Part shown: one piece after another, positions 42,660 through 51,250 of the stretch
Layout of the letters: the number at the start of each line of letters is the position of its first letter
Position numbering within the stretch: the stretch's first letter is position 1
NCBI GenBank assembly: GCA_964473555.1
Contig: CAYYPL010000006.1
Span: 1 to 64,000, forward strand
Reading direction: 5' to 3'
DNA length: 64,000 nucleotides
From: UBA11400 sp964473555
GTDB lineage: Bacteria; Bacteroidota; Rhodothermia; Balneolales; HLUCCA01
Notes under the pieces: model-generated
Told to the model about the DNA's origin: nothing
Seen by the model: only the letters and a program-made list of their open reading frames with translations
The model's database searches: none
Translations under genes and position numbers: made by a program

Positions 42660-44396
42660 ATGAAAAAACCCCAACTATCTTTCGCTCAGATCTGGAACAT
42701 GAGTTTCGGATTTCTTGGGATCCAGTTCGGATTCGCCCTCCAGAATGCAAACGTAAGCCGGATTTTTGAAACGTTGGGAGCCGATGTAGAGCAGATTCCA
42801 ATCCTTTGGATTGCGGCTCCGGTTACCGGACTTGTCATGCAACCCATTGTTGGTTACCTCAGCGATAACACGTGGAACAGTCTGGGGCGTAGACGTCCGT
42901 TTTTTCTGATCGGCGCTATTCTGGCATCTATCTCACTCATTTTCATGCCAAATTCTCCGCATTTATGGATCGCAGCAGGGATGCTCTGGATCATGGATGC
43001 GTCCATTAACGTGACCATGGAACCATTTCGAGCCTTCGTAGGCGATATGCTTCCATCCGAACAACGCACCAAGGGATTCGCGATGCAGAGTTTTTTCATC
43101 GGGATTGGAGCCGTGGTTGCATCCGCCTTGCCTTACATGATGACCAACTGGTTCAATCTGGCCAACACGGCTCCCGAAGGTGTGATTCCACCGTCTGTCC
43201 GCTGGTCGTTTTACATCGGCGCCGTGGTGTTTTTATTGGCTGTTTTGTGGACGGTACTACGTACGAAAGAGTATTCTCCCGAGCAGCTTGCTGAGTTCGA
43301 GAAAGCCGAAGCAACCGAGGCCAAGCTGGAACAAATCGATATTGAGCGTCCGTCGGGGATGGTCATGGCCAAGCAGAAATTTCGTCAGGCACCGATCGTT
43401 CTCATCCTTGGAATCGCGCTTTCGGTGTTGATTATGCAGATGGGTTGGGCTAAAGAGTTATACATCTTGTCGGGTGGATTCATCGTGTACAGTTTACTCA
43501 TCGCTCTTGCCGCTTTGATGCAAAAAGACGGGGGATCAAATGGATTCACCATCGTGTTTGATGACCTGTATCTGATGCCGAAAACGATGAAACAACTTGC
43601 TGTGGTGCAGTTTTTCTCCTGGTTTGCGCTGTTTGCGATGTGGATTTACACCACGGCCGGACTCACGAGCCACGTATACGATATGAAACTTTCGGCCAAT
43701 GAAGTGGCCCAACTCAGTGCCATCAATATGGAGTGGAGTGTTGGCGGAAACGTGGAATGGGCGGATCGTTCGGTCGAAATCCAGAATGAACTGAATCAGT
43801 ATCAGCAGAAGGTCGCTGACGGAGCCACGGAAGTGGTGTCGACGATGCGGGTGGTGAATTTCTTTCTGGATGAGCAGCGTGAAGTATCGCTCACTACCGA
43901 TTTAAAAAACCGGCTCGATTACGTCCGGCAACAGTACAACACCGGAGCCGACTGGGTCGGAATCGCCTTTGCCGTGTACAATGGGTTCGCTGCCATCGTT
44001 GCGTTTTTACTACCGGTTATTGCCGGGAAAACAAGTCGGAAAACCACGCATGCCATTGCACTGATGGCCGGAGCAGCGGGTCTTATTTCCATGTATTTCA
44101 TTACAGATCCGATGTATGTGTTGGTCAGCATGATTGGAGTCGGACTCGCCTGGGCCTCGATCCTGGCCATGCCCTATGCCATTTTGGCCGGAGCCCTTCC
44201 TTCGAACAAAATGGGCGTGTATATGGGAATCTTCAACTTCTTCATCGTGCTTCCACAGATCCTGGCGGCCAGTATCCTCGGATTCCTGGTCGTAACGCTC
44301 TTCGACGGACAAGCCATTTATGCACTGATTCTAGGCGGTGCAACCTGGATTCTGGCTGCAGGCCTGACATTTCTGGTTGATGATGTGGATGGGTGA
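42660..44396 (+). CDS. SLC45-type MFS sugar transporter
   Basis: The 578-residue, 12-helix transporter has the signature DNTWNSLGRRRPFFLIGA between helices 2 and 3, MDASINVTMEPFRAFVGDML, and PYAILAGALPSNKMGVYMGIFNFFIVLPQI (in parts) near the end, as in bacterial SLC45/sucrose- or maltose-proton symporters. A long extramembrane insert (about 355-425) is present. No glycosidase gene lies beside it. The stop codon is followed after 4 bp by the left array of S23 cassette 2. Confidence 0.9.
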   Translation: MKKPQLSFAQIWNMSFGFLGIQFGFALQNANVSRIFETLGADVEQIPILWIAAPVTGLVMQPIVGYLSDNTWNSLGRRRPFFLIGAILASISLIFMPNSPHLWIAAGMLWIMDASINVTMEPFRAFVGDMLPSEQRTKGFAMQSFFIGIGAVVASALPYMMTNWFNLANTAPEGVIPPSVRWSFYIGAVVFLLAVLWTVLRTKEYSPEQLAEFEKAEATEAKLEQIDIERPSGMVMAKQKFRQAPIVLILGIALSVLIMQMGWAKELYILSGGFIVYSLLIALAALMQKDGGSNGFTIVFDDLYLMPKTMKQLAVVQFFSWFALFAMWIYTTAGLTSHVYDMKLSANEVAQLSAINMEWSVGGNVEWADRSVEIQNELNQYQQKVADGATEVVSTMRVVNFFLDEQREVSLTTDLKNRLDYVRQQYNTGADWVGIAFAVYNGFAAIVAFLLPVIAGKTSRKTTHAIALMAGAAGLISMYFITDPMYVLVSMIGVGLAWASILAMPYAILAGALPSNKMGVYMGIFNFFIVLPQILAASILGFLVVTLFDGQAIYALILGGATWILAAGLTFLVDDVDG

Positions 44397-44400
44397 TTTG

Positions 44401-44525
44401 GGAGAGTACAGCTTCGCTGTGGAGAGTACAGCTTCGCTGTGGAGAGTACAGCTTCGCTGTGGAGAGCACAGCTTCGCTGTGGAGAGTACGCTACGCGTGG
44501 AGAGTATGGCTTCGCCATGGAGAGA
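44401..44525 (-). repeat. Constant-linker / variable-hairpin array (GGAGAGT strand)
   Basis: Four 20-bp units GGAGAGT + ACAGC-TTC-GCTGT (44401-44480; the fourth has GGAGAGC), one 18-bp unit with ACGC-TAC-GCGT (44481-44498) and one 20-bp unit with ATGGC-TTC-GCCAT (44499-44518), then a partial linker. Linker length and sequence stay constant while the stems change on both arms. Confidence 0.92.
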
Positions 44526-44546
44526 GTTTTGATGTGAAAAAAAATA

Positions 44547-44554
44547 TATTTTTG
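44547..44554 (+). promoter_or_regulatory. Candidate -7 element of the second S23 gene
   Basis: TATTTTTG matches TAnnTTTG and is preceded 15 bp upstream by TTTTG (44527-44531), a little closer than usual for a -33 box. It lies between the left array and the S23 start at 44611, so the cassette would carry its own promoter. Confidence 0.45.
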
Positions 44555-44610
44555 TAAGGTATTTTATAAATATGACTCATTAGTGAAACATCAAACTAAA
44601 TGAGTTAATT

Positions 44611-44997
44611 ATGGAAAATCTTCATGAATATGATGGGCCTTTATCCAAGTTGCATGTTTGGAACTTAGCTATTAAATACTGCTCAAAGTATCTTCCACTT
44701 ATAGATAGTATAAAATCAAAAGTTCTCAAAGACCAACTTTCAAGATCTTTAATTTCTATTTCATCAAATATTGCAGAGGGTTATGGCCGCTACACTTCTG
44801 GAGACTATGCACGATTTTTGCGAATAGCTATAGGTTCAACATTCGAAGCTGAAACTCAACTTATTATTGCTTTAAATATTGGGTACTTGAAAAGTGATGC
44901 CAAGAATGCATTATCAGAGCTGAAGGAAATTAGAATTAAACTTTTTGCACTACATCGAGCGATTCAAAAACGTAAGTCTTTGAAAGGTGATTATTAA
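44611..44997 (+). CDS. Four-helix-bundle protein of the S23 family, copy 2
   Basis: A 128-residue S23-family protein: LSKLHVWNLAIKY, LKDQLSRSLISISSNIAEG, YGRYTSGDYARFLRIA and FEAETQL, aligned without gaps over the core with the 9230-9595 copy but clearly diverged. AT-rich codon usage differs from neighbouring genes. Family members bind nucleic acid (Avd) or sit in rRNA intervening sequences. Both copies in this window lie between inverted repeat arrays. Confidence 0.88.
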   Translation: MENLHEYDGPLSKLHVWNLAIKYCSKYLPLIDSIKSKVLKDQLSRSLISISSNIAEGYGRYTSGDYARFLRIAIGSTFEAETQLIIALNIGYLKSDAKNALSELKEIRIKLFALHRAIQKRKSLKGDY

Positions 44998-45048
44998 TAG
45001 TATATTCTAAAAGAACTAACCATTTACGACTTCTCAGAAGGATATCAA

Positions 45049-45246
45049 ATGAAAAACATAGGTTCATTTATTGCTGTTGCAGGACTTATCGGAATGATTT
45101 ACTACGGTTATCAGTACATGCAAGACTCCGAAACGTTCTCCGTTCTTGGAGTGGATGTTGCAGCAAGCACAGGTGACTATATACCAATTCTCATATCTGG
45201 AATAGTATTTCTTGGTGGTCTAGTCCTTAGAAAATATCTAAAGTAA
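45049..45246 (+). CDS. 65-residue two-helix membrane protein
   Basis: MKNIGSFIAVAGLIGMIYYGY begins with a membrane helix (about 5-23); a second helix lies at about 44-61 (YIPILISGIVFLGGLVL), followed by the basic tail RKYLK. GAAGG 9 bp before the ATG is a good ribosome binding site. Similar small proteins of unknown function are common in Bacteroidota. It is in the cassette with the S23 gene, 51 bp downstream, but may simply be a host gene. Confidence 0.7.
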   Translation: MKNIGSFIAVAGLIGMIYYGYQYMQDSETFSVLGVDVAASTGDYIPILISGIVFLGGLVLRKYLK

Positions 45247-45256
45247 GGCACATCTC

Positions 45257-45570
45257 ACTCTCCATGCGTAGCATACTCTCCATGCGTAGCATACTCTCCA
45301 TGCGTAGCATANNNNNNNNNNNNNNNNNNNNNNNNNNNNNNNNNNNNNNNNNNNNNNNNNNNNNNNNNNNNNNNNNNNNNNNNNNNNNNNNNNNNNNNNN
45401 NNNNNNNNNNNACTCTCCATGCGTAGCATACTCTCCATGCGTAGCATACTCTCCATGCGTAGCATACTCTCCATGCGTAGCATACTCTCCATGCATAGCA
45501 TACTCTCCATGCGTAGCATACTCTCCGCAGCAAAGCTGCACTCTCCACAGCAAAGCTGTACTCTCCATCC
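45257..45570 (+). repeat. Constant-linker / variable-hairpin array (ACTCTCC strand)
   Basis: 18-bp units ACTCTCC + ATGC-GTA-GCAT: three before the gap (45257-45310) and six after it (45412-45519; the fifth has ATGC-ATA-GCAT), then two 20-bp units with GCAGC-AAA-GCTGC (45520-45539) and ACAGC-AAA-GCTGT (45540-45559). It is the inverted counterpart of 44401-44525. Confidence 0.92.
45312..45411. other. Assembly gap (100 N)
   Basis: A run of exactly 100 N inside the 18-bp hairpin array, so the number of units is unknown. Confidence 0.97.
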
Positions 45571-45573
45571 CAT

Positions 45574-45611
45574 AAAATAAAAAAACCCCGATGTGTGGCC
45601 ACACCGGGGTC
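45574..45611 (-). terminator. Intrinsic terminator of the zinc metalloprotease gene
   Basis: Read on the minus strand, a GC-rich hairpin with arms ACCCCG and CGGGGT, extended by GTGTG/CACAC-type pairing, is followed by TTTTTTTATTTTAT. It lies 42 bp after the metalloprotease stop codon and just outside the right array of the S23 cassette. Confidence 0.85.
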
Positions 45612-45653
45612 ATATTTAAATTCGAAATCTTAGCACCTATTGGCGCATATCCA

Positions 45654-48146
45654 CTATTTCGGATTCAAGATGTTATCGATTCGGGCAGCAGCATCAGCAA
45701 GGTGTGCTTTAGTGGCACGATCGGAAATTCTGCCGTTTGCACGGTTTACTTCACGAAGCAGGGTCTGCAGTTGCTCACGTACCAGTGGACGAATATCCGA
45801 CTGACTGACGTTCACCGAAGCAGGACCAAAGAATCCGCCTGATGGCATTTCCTGGGTCATCAGGTTTTCCATACGCTCGATGTATGCACGCTGTAGTACA
45901 CGTCGGTGTACATTAATTGCTGCTGTTCCACGCAGTTCTTTCCAGATGCTGTTTCGAACGTCATCCATGAACTCGAGAGAACTGTACGTTCCGTTTACCC
46001 GACGCTCGTAATCGATCAGACGTCCGATTCGAGCTGGTTCGGTCAAGCGATTCAACACGGCAGTCTGACGACCTCGGAATGCCTCAACCACCGTTGCCTG
46101 ATTCACACGGCTCAGGATTTCGTTGTTGAACTGCCAGGTCGGAGCACTGAATGCATGGGTGTCGAGGAAGGCCATCGCACGTTTCTGGATTTCTCTGGGC
46201 ACCGGAGTATACACCGCACCTTCTTGCTCGAAGGTCTTGTGGTCTTCATAAACGCCACCCACGTTTGATGTCACGTGACCCATGTAGCGGCTCCACTGAC
46301 CCAGAATCTGGGTGTAGAGTTCATTGAGTTGCTCGTAGTTCTGACCTTCTTCACCAACCCATTCCATCAGATTGTTGGTGATGACCTCAAGGTTTTTGAG
46401 TCCCAGCTCAGATGCATACATCGCGTCATCACCCAAATCTTCGCTCTGTGAGCGTGGATCGATTGGGTTACCCGTCTGGCGTCCGTAGAAGAAGCGGTGG
46501 TCATCAGCGCGCTCGACCACCCACTGATTCAGCACTTTCTTCTGTTCTTCGATGGACATATCACCGAACCAGGTGTATCCCCATTTCACATTCCAGCCAT
46601 CGTACTCGCCAACGCGTGGATAGAAATTAGTCACGCCATCGCCCGGCTGAGCAATGTAGTTGAAACGAGCGTAGTCCATGATGGATGGGGCTGTTCCGTG
46701 ATTTGAGGTGAAGGTCGGTGATCGCAGTGAATCCACCGGATAGGCATAGCTGTTTCCGAAATTATGTGGCAATCCGAGGGTGTGTCCCACTTCGTGTGCA
46801 GACACGAAACGAATCAGTTCACCCATTACCTCATCATCAAACTCAACGCCACGAGCCGCCGGATTAGATGCAGCGGTTTGCACGAAGAACCAATTTCGCA
46901 GCAACTGCATCACGTTGTGGTACCATCCGATGGAAGTTGTCAGGATTTGTCCGGTACGTGGATCACGCACGTGTGGTCCATACGCGTTCTGAATATCAGA
47001 TGCGAAATAACGGATCATCGTGTACCGCGCATCTTCTGGACTAAATTCAGGGTCTTCTTCCGGTGTTGGAGGCATTTTTGCGTAGATCGCATTCTTGAAT
47101 CCAGCTTCTTCGAAGGCTACTTGCCAGTCGTCTACCCCCTGAGCAAGATATTTTCTCCATTTTTCCGGAGTTGCAGGATCGATGTAGAATACGATTGGTT
47201 CAACTGGCTCAACCAATTCTCCACGAAGATAAGCTTCAGGATCTTTAGGTTCGAGTTTCCAGCGAACAATGTAGCTCTTACGATCGATAAACTGCTGGTC
47301 AGATCCGTAGTCGGTCTGACCCATAGCGAAGTATCCAACACGCTCGTCAAACTCACGGGATTGCATCTGCTCATCTGGAAGCAGATACATACTGTGATTG
47401 ATTTCCAGGGAAATCGCTCCCGTTGAGGAGTTGGATGGTGGACTTCCCGCCTCATAGGTCACGATCTTGCGCGCCTCGATGTTTCGTGGGAAACTGCGGA
47501 TAGACTGGATAAAGGAGCGGTTTCCATCCAATCGACGAACCTGGTACTGACGACGTCTGCCGTCCTGTAATCCAAGTGTCGGCACATCGGTGGTGAACAG
47601 ACTGGTGACATCGATCACGACACCGGTAGTATCATCATTGTAAGCTGCGATGTCGAATGACATCACGATGGGTTCGAAATTTGAGTTACGAACGGCTTGA
47701 GCGATCGGGAGGGAGTCTGCGGCCACATTGTTGAATGAAACCACGCGAAGCAGGATTTTTTTATCGTGACGCTCCCAGCGCAGTGTTTGATTGTTCAGCA
47801 CCTCGCCACCGTACCCGATACCATCTGCGGTCTTCGCAATACGAGACAACATCAGCATTTCACGCCCGAGCAACGTGTTTGGGATTTCATAGAAAAACTT
47901 ATCCTCCTGTTTGTAGACGTTGAACATCCCCTCGTCCTTTTGAGCCGATGATTTGATGACGTCGCCAAACTTTTTGATTTCGGTGGAGGTAGCACTGCGG
48001 GCGGCAGGTCCATTGGGACGCTGCGTGCTTTGCTGAGCTTGTGGAGCAGGTGCAGCTTTACTACCGGATTTGCCGAAAACGGCGCATCCAGACACCAAAG
48101 TCGCTGAAACCAGCACCATAAGCAGGGTATTGACTCTGAATTTCAT
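45654..48146 (-). CDS. Zinc-dependent metalloprotease lipoprotein (DUF5117/DUF4953 type)
   Basis: An 830-residue lipoprotein: lipobox VSGC (about residue 21), a Pro/Gln/Ala-rich linker (28-50), N-terminal beta-rich DUF5117-like part, then a metzincin-like catalytic region with HEVGHTLGLPHNF (about 450-462) giving three zinc His, followed by SIMDYARFNY (Met-turn type). The large C-terminal part resembles DUF4953. The family is widespread in Bacteroidota and probably degrades proteins outside the cell; substrates are unknown. It has its own terminator. Confidence 0.9.
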   Translation of the reverse strand: MKFRVNTLLMVLVSATLVSGCAVFGKSGSKAAPAPQAQQSTQRPNGPAARSATSTEIKKFGDVIKSSAQKDEGMFNVYKQEDKFFYEIPNTLLGREMLMLSRIAKTADGIGYGGEVLNNQTLRWERHDKKILLRVVSFNNVAADSLPIAQAVRNSNFEPIVMSFDIAAYNDDTTGVVIDVTSLFTTDVPTLGLQDGRRRQYQVRRLDGNRSFIQSIRSFPRNIEARKIVTYEAGSPPSNSSTGAISLEINHSMYLLPDEQMQSREFDERVGYFAMGQTDYGSDQQFIDRKSYIVRWKLEPKDPEAYLRGELVEPVEPIVFYIDPATPEKWRKYLAQGVDDWQVAFEEAGFKNAIYAKMPPTPEEDPEFSPEDARYTMIRYFASDIQNAYGPHVRDPRTGQILTTSIGWYHNVMQLLRNWFFVQTAASNPAARGVEFDDEVMGELIRFVSAHEVGHTLGLPHNFGNSYAYPVDSLRSPTFTSNHGTAPSIMDYARFNYIAQPGDGVTNFYPRVGEYDGWNVKWGYTWFGDMSIEEQKKVLNQWVVERADDHRFFYGRQTGNPIDPRSQSEDLGDDAMYASELGLKNLEVITNNLMEWVGEEGQNYEQLNELYTQILGQWSRYMGHVTSNVGGVYEDHKTFEQEGAVYTPVPREIQKRAMAFLDTHAFSAPTWQFNNEILSRVNQATVVEAFRGRQTAVLNRLTEPARIGRLIDYERRVNGTYSSLEFMDDVRNSIWKELRGTAAINVHRRVLQRAYIERMENLMTQEMPSGGFFGPASVNVSQSDIRPLVREQLQTLLREVNRANGRISDRATKAHLADAAARIDNILNPK

Positions 48147-48282
48147 ACTAGATTAGGTTGATTCATGATTAAAGTGAGTAACAGCGCAAAATTCCGCAAT
48201 TACTTCGAGAAATCAAGCATGAATTATGCTTGGGTTGTAAAATATGGTAATCGGGTTGCGAGGTGCTCTTGATAGTAGCAAA

Positions 48283-48346
48283 GGGACAAGAGACGAGGGA
48301 TGAGGGAAAAGACCTCATCTCATCCCTCATCCCTCATCTCTCATAT
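48283..48346. repeat. Inverted GAGGGATGAG-family tract
   Basis: AGGGACAAGAGACGAGGGATGAGGG (in parts) is followed after a short AAAGA spacer by CTCATCCCTCATCCCTCATCTCTC. The pyrimidine arm is a 7-bp tandem repeat (CTCATCC, CTCATCT). The arms pair to a long imperfect hairpin next to the stop codon of the glycosyltransferase gene at 48358. The rest of the 48147-48357 gap shows no gene. Confidence 0.82.
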
Positions 48347-48357
48347 CTTAAGTTAAT

Positions 48358-50907
48358 TCACTTAAAACTAAACGGATCAGTCTGATGAGCGAGCTGGTAG
48401 AACTCTTCTGCATCGGTAAAGGATCCCCTGATTTTGTGGATGTCGGAGCTGATTTTGAACAGTTCTGGATGGGTGGGCATTTCGTGGATGAGTTGGGCCA
48501 GCAGCTCCGTTGCCTTTTCGTAATCCCGTGTCCCCATGTACACCTTAAGCTCTAACAGTTTGAACGCAAAAGGCTTACGTAAACTTGAGTTCATCTGGAT
48601 ATACTTCAGACTTCTGGAGTAGATATGCTTCTGATAGTAGAATTCGATGAGTTGCTGCAACAGAGAGTCGTCCAGTTCCTTTGGATCCAGGTGATCTTCC
48701 AGGACACGGGAAACATCGCGCATATCCAGTGCAAGCATCAGGGTAATGAGCTTGACCTGATAATTGGAGGAATACTTCCGTTCCAGTATCTCGTTGCGCA
48801 GTTCACTGGTCATCATATCCTCGGCCATGCGTAACAGATGTGTCTCGGGATAAAACGGATTGAGTAACTCGGATATCATACATAGTCGTTCTATGTCCGA
48901 ATCTCCGTCATCAAAAGCAGCAGGACTGGGTAATGCATCCCATTTTTTCTCGAATATGGAGGCGTTTTTCCAATAGGCCTGGCTGTACGACTCTCGCCCC
49001 ATCGCGCGGGTGGTCGCTCCTCCTTGATGTTCCACCTTGATACCTGGTGCAATAGCAACCACACCACCTTGGTTGGTATCCTCCGTACAATAATCCAGGT
49101 CCTCAAAATACGCCAGTCCAAAACGTTCGTCGAATCTGCGTACCGTTGACTTCCGAAGCATCATACAGAAACTATCAATATAGCGGGTCTTTTTGATCAC
49201 CATTGGATCCGAATCCATAGACTTTCGGCGCTGTTCTTCGTTCAGAGTTACTTCCGTGAGCGGACCCAGCGTGGTGATTTCCTTATGGTGGTCCATAATG
49301 TCGGCGAGTTGTCCCGGAGCGTCATTTTGCAGCACTACATCGTTATGCATAACGAGAATATAGTCCCCCCGAGCGGCTTGAATACCCTGATTGATCGCAT
49401 AGGCAAAGCCGAAGTTCACTGGATTGGTGATAATCCGGACTTGCATGAAATTGTCATTTTTGAGCTGCTTCAGATACTCATACGTATCATCGAGGCTTGC
49501 ATTATCGATCACGATGAGCTCACGGTCCGGCTTATCGGCTTTGGTGGACAAACTGAACAGGGTACGTTCGAGTAATGCCTTTCCGTTAATCGTAGTTGGG
49601 ATGACGATAGAAATCCGTGGCTTCGCAGTGTAGCTTTTCGGTAGATTCACGGGCATTTCCGCTCCCTGCTCATCCACCACTTCCTGCTCCCCGCTCCCTG
49701 CTCCCACTTCTTCTACTTCCTGCACCTCTGCACTTCCTGTACCCTCTGCGCCTACTTTACTTTCTTCTCCCATTCTCTTGTTCTCCTCTTCTCTTACTTC
49801 TGCTCCCTGCTCCCTGCTCCCCGCTCCCGAATCTTCAATAACCACCTCCCCCGGATCTTCGGTCGGATCCACAATCAACATGGCTTCTCTTCTCACCTTC
49901 GGATGCGCAACACCCGGACCGCCCATCCGGAGTTGATGCTTGATTTCAGCGGCCTCCACATAACGTCGCATCAATTCGAGCGCCTTGACTTTTAGTTTCA
50001 ATACATCCATATCGCTTGGATGGTGTATCAGTACTTTTTCGATCGCCTTAAGCGCTAGCAGATTTTCTCCCTCCTGGACCAGTCTCTGTATCTCCGGAAA
50101 CGCCTTTTTTGCCGCTGCAGATGCTTGTTCGGACAACTCAAAACTATTTTTACGAAGAGTTGACCGGAATTTGAGCATATCCTTTGGACTTATTTGAGGC
50201 GGTCTGGAAACGAGTTCGGCTTTCACCGGATCGATACCCAATTTTTCCAACTTCTGGCGCTTCGTACTTCCCATTGGACGTACTTCACCCACAACCCCGT
50301 CGAAATCAGCCACATCATCCTCGTTGAAATCGATTCCTTCAAGTCCATCCAATGATATCTCTGGCTCTTCCTCTGCTCCCCGCTCGCCGCCCGCCACTTC
50401 CGGTTTTTCTTCTACCGCTTTCTGCTCGCCGCTCCCCGCTCGCCATTCTTCCAAAACAACAGACTCAATCCATTTGGCGGGAATTCCATCCGGATTCAAA
50501 GACGTTTCTGGCATCTCTGTCACGGTTTCCTTGCTCATGATCTCATCCAGTGAAAAAGGGCCCTCCGGATTATGATCGAAAATACCCGTGACCCATCTGA
50601 GATCTGACAACGTTTCATCGACTTCTTCCGGCATCCAGACCAAGGGAGAATCGACAAGCTGAAGCAGCTCCCTGATGGATTTTTCCCGTCCCAGTTCCGT
50701 CGGATTCTCATAGAAGTACGTTTGCTCGTGAGCGAAATGTTCGACAACCGAACGGATAGCGGCAGGAGTGTCATCGTCGGATGCATCATCTACGAGATAT
50801 ACTTGATATCCGGGTTTGAGCGCAGAGTAGATGGATGTAAGCGTTCTCTCGGCGAGATCTTTGTTATTTCGGAAAACCAGTAATATTGCCAGTGGATGCG
50901 GAGTCAC
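48358..50907 (-). CDS. Glycosyltransferase with two GT2-type regions and TPR-like tail
   Basis: An 849-residue protein. Residues 1-110 look like a truncated GT-A domain (ILLVFRNNKDLAERTL, YLVDDASDDDTP). A complete GT2 domain follows at about 425-660 (RISIVIPTTINGKALLERTL, DNASLDDTYEYL, DYILVMHNDVVL, AYFEDLDYC). Residues 730-849 resemble helical repeats. Two low-complexity Glu/Gly-rich stretches (about 152-182 and 357-423) are encoded by heptad DNA. It likely transfers sugars to a surface glycan or glycoprotein; the acceptor is unknown. Confidence 0.8.
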   Translation of the reverse strand: MTPHPLAILLVFRNNKDLAERTLTSIYSALKPGYQVYLVDDASDDDTPAAIRSVVEHFAHEQTYFYENPTELGREKSIRELLQLVDSPLVWMPEEVDETLSDLRWVTGIFDHNPEGPFSLDEIMSKETVTEMPETSLNPDGIPAKWIESVVLEEWRAGSGEQKAVEEKPEVAGGERGAEEEPEISLDGLEGIDFNEDDVADFDGVVGEVRPMGSTKRQKLEKLGIDPVKAELVSRPPQISPKDMLKFRSTLRKNSFELSEQASAAAKKAFPEIQRLVQEGENLLALKAIEKVLIHHPSDMDVLKLKVKALELMRRYVEAAEIKHQLRMGGPGVAHPKVRREAMLIVDPTEDPGEVVIEDSGAGSREQGAEVREEENKRMGEESKVGAEGTGSAEVQEVEEVGAGSGEQEVVDEQGAEMPVNLPKSYTAKPRISIVIPTTINGKALLERTLFSLSTKADKPDRELIVIDNASLDDTYEYLKQLKNDNFMQVRIITNPVNFGFAYAINQGIQAARGDYILVMHNDVVLQNDAPGQLADIMDHHKEITTLGPLTEVTLNEEQRRKSMDSDPMVIKKTRYIDSFCMMLRKSTVRRFDERFGLAYFEDLDYCTEDTNQGGVVAIAPGIKVEHQGGATTRAMGRESYSQAYWKNASIFEKKWDALPSPAAFDDGDSDIERLCMISELLNPFYPETHLLRMAEDMMTSELRNEILERKYSSNYQVKLITLMLALDMRDVSRVLEDHLDPKELDDSLLQQLIEFYYQKHIYSRSLKYIQMNSSLRKPFAFKLLELKVYMGTRDYEKATELLAQLIHEMPTHPELFKISSDIHKIRGSFTDAEEFYQLAHQTDPFSFK
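49640..49838 (-). repeat. Heptad DNA inside the glycosyltransferase gene, insert A
   Basis: Phrases TGCTCCC TGCTCCC TGCTCCC CGCTCCC (49803-49830) in 7-bp phase, with more irregular CACTTCC and CTTCTCC-type units over about 200 bp. The open frame is kept, giving about 65 extra residues of GAGSREQGAE type between the helical linker and the main GT2 domain. Confidence 0.82.
50363..50458 (-). repeat. Heptad DNA inside the glycosyltransferase gene, insert B
   Basis: CTGCTCCCCGCTCGCCGCCCGCC-like units (quoted in parts) and a second set CTGCTCGCCGCTCCCCGCTCGCC encode RAGSGEQKAVEEKPEVAGGERGAEEE (in parts). It lies in the linker after the first, truncated GT-A domain. Confidence 0.75.
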
Positions 50908-50986
50908 GGGTGCTTAACAAGTTGTGCTTCAGAGTTTAAAAAACAGGTTTACATGCGGAATATACATATAAATGAACATTTTTCAT

Positions 50987-51250
50987 TCAGCATTGGCACC
51001 AGCAGTTGTCGCCCCACCATGGATCCGCTAACGTGTTCATGCCATAAACGAAATCCACGACCGAATCCGTTATCGTATAGACAGGATACGTGGGTCGCAC
51101 GCAGACACCATCTACCTTCCTGTATCCTGATTCAATCAGATTAAAAAACAATCGCATACATGGATCATTCAACGGTATATGGAACCCAAATTTGGTACAT
51201 TGCTCAATCACTCCCACCTTATCATGAACAAGGAGATTGTATGAGATCAC
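50987..51250 (-). CDS. Doubtful 87-residue reading frame with Cys-rich end
   Basis: The minus-strand frame ends in DPWWGDNCWCQC and lacks repeats. It fills the gap between the glycosyltransferase and the TonB-C lipoprotein, but its start lies inside the 5' end of the latter (51241) and there is no clear ribosome binding site. It may be a real short protein, a remnant, or chance. No family is recognised. Confidence 0.25.
   Translation of the reverse strand: MISYNLLVHDKVGVIEQCTKFGFHIPLNDPCMRLFFNLIESGYRKVDGVCVRPTYPVYTITDSVVDFVYGMNTLADPWWGDNCWCQC

Larger units (their letters stand above)
44401..45570. mobile_element. S23 cassette 2: S23 gene and small membrane gene between inverted hairpin arrays
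   Basis: Left array 44401-44525 has the linker GGAGAGT; right array 45257-45570 has its complement ACTCTCC. Between them are an S23 four-helix-bundle gene and a 65-residue membrane protein gene, both AT-rich relative to the neighbours. The cassette lies between convergent genes (SLC45 transporter and zinc metalloprotease), starting 4 bp after the first stop and ending just before the terminator of the second. Mobility is inferred from the parallel with cassette 1. Confidence 0.55.

Noticed and set aside
44401..45570. CRISPR array
   Set aside because: Units are 18-20 bp, the variable part is self-complementary and only 11-17 bp long, and there are no unique spacers of about 30 bp and no cas genes.
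45227..45613. Open frames across the 18-bp hairpin array and the N run
   Set aside because: Same reason; the reading of 18-bp units gives MRSILS-type repeats only.
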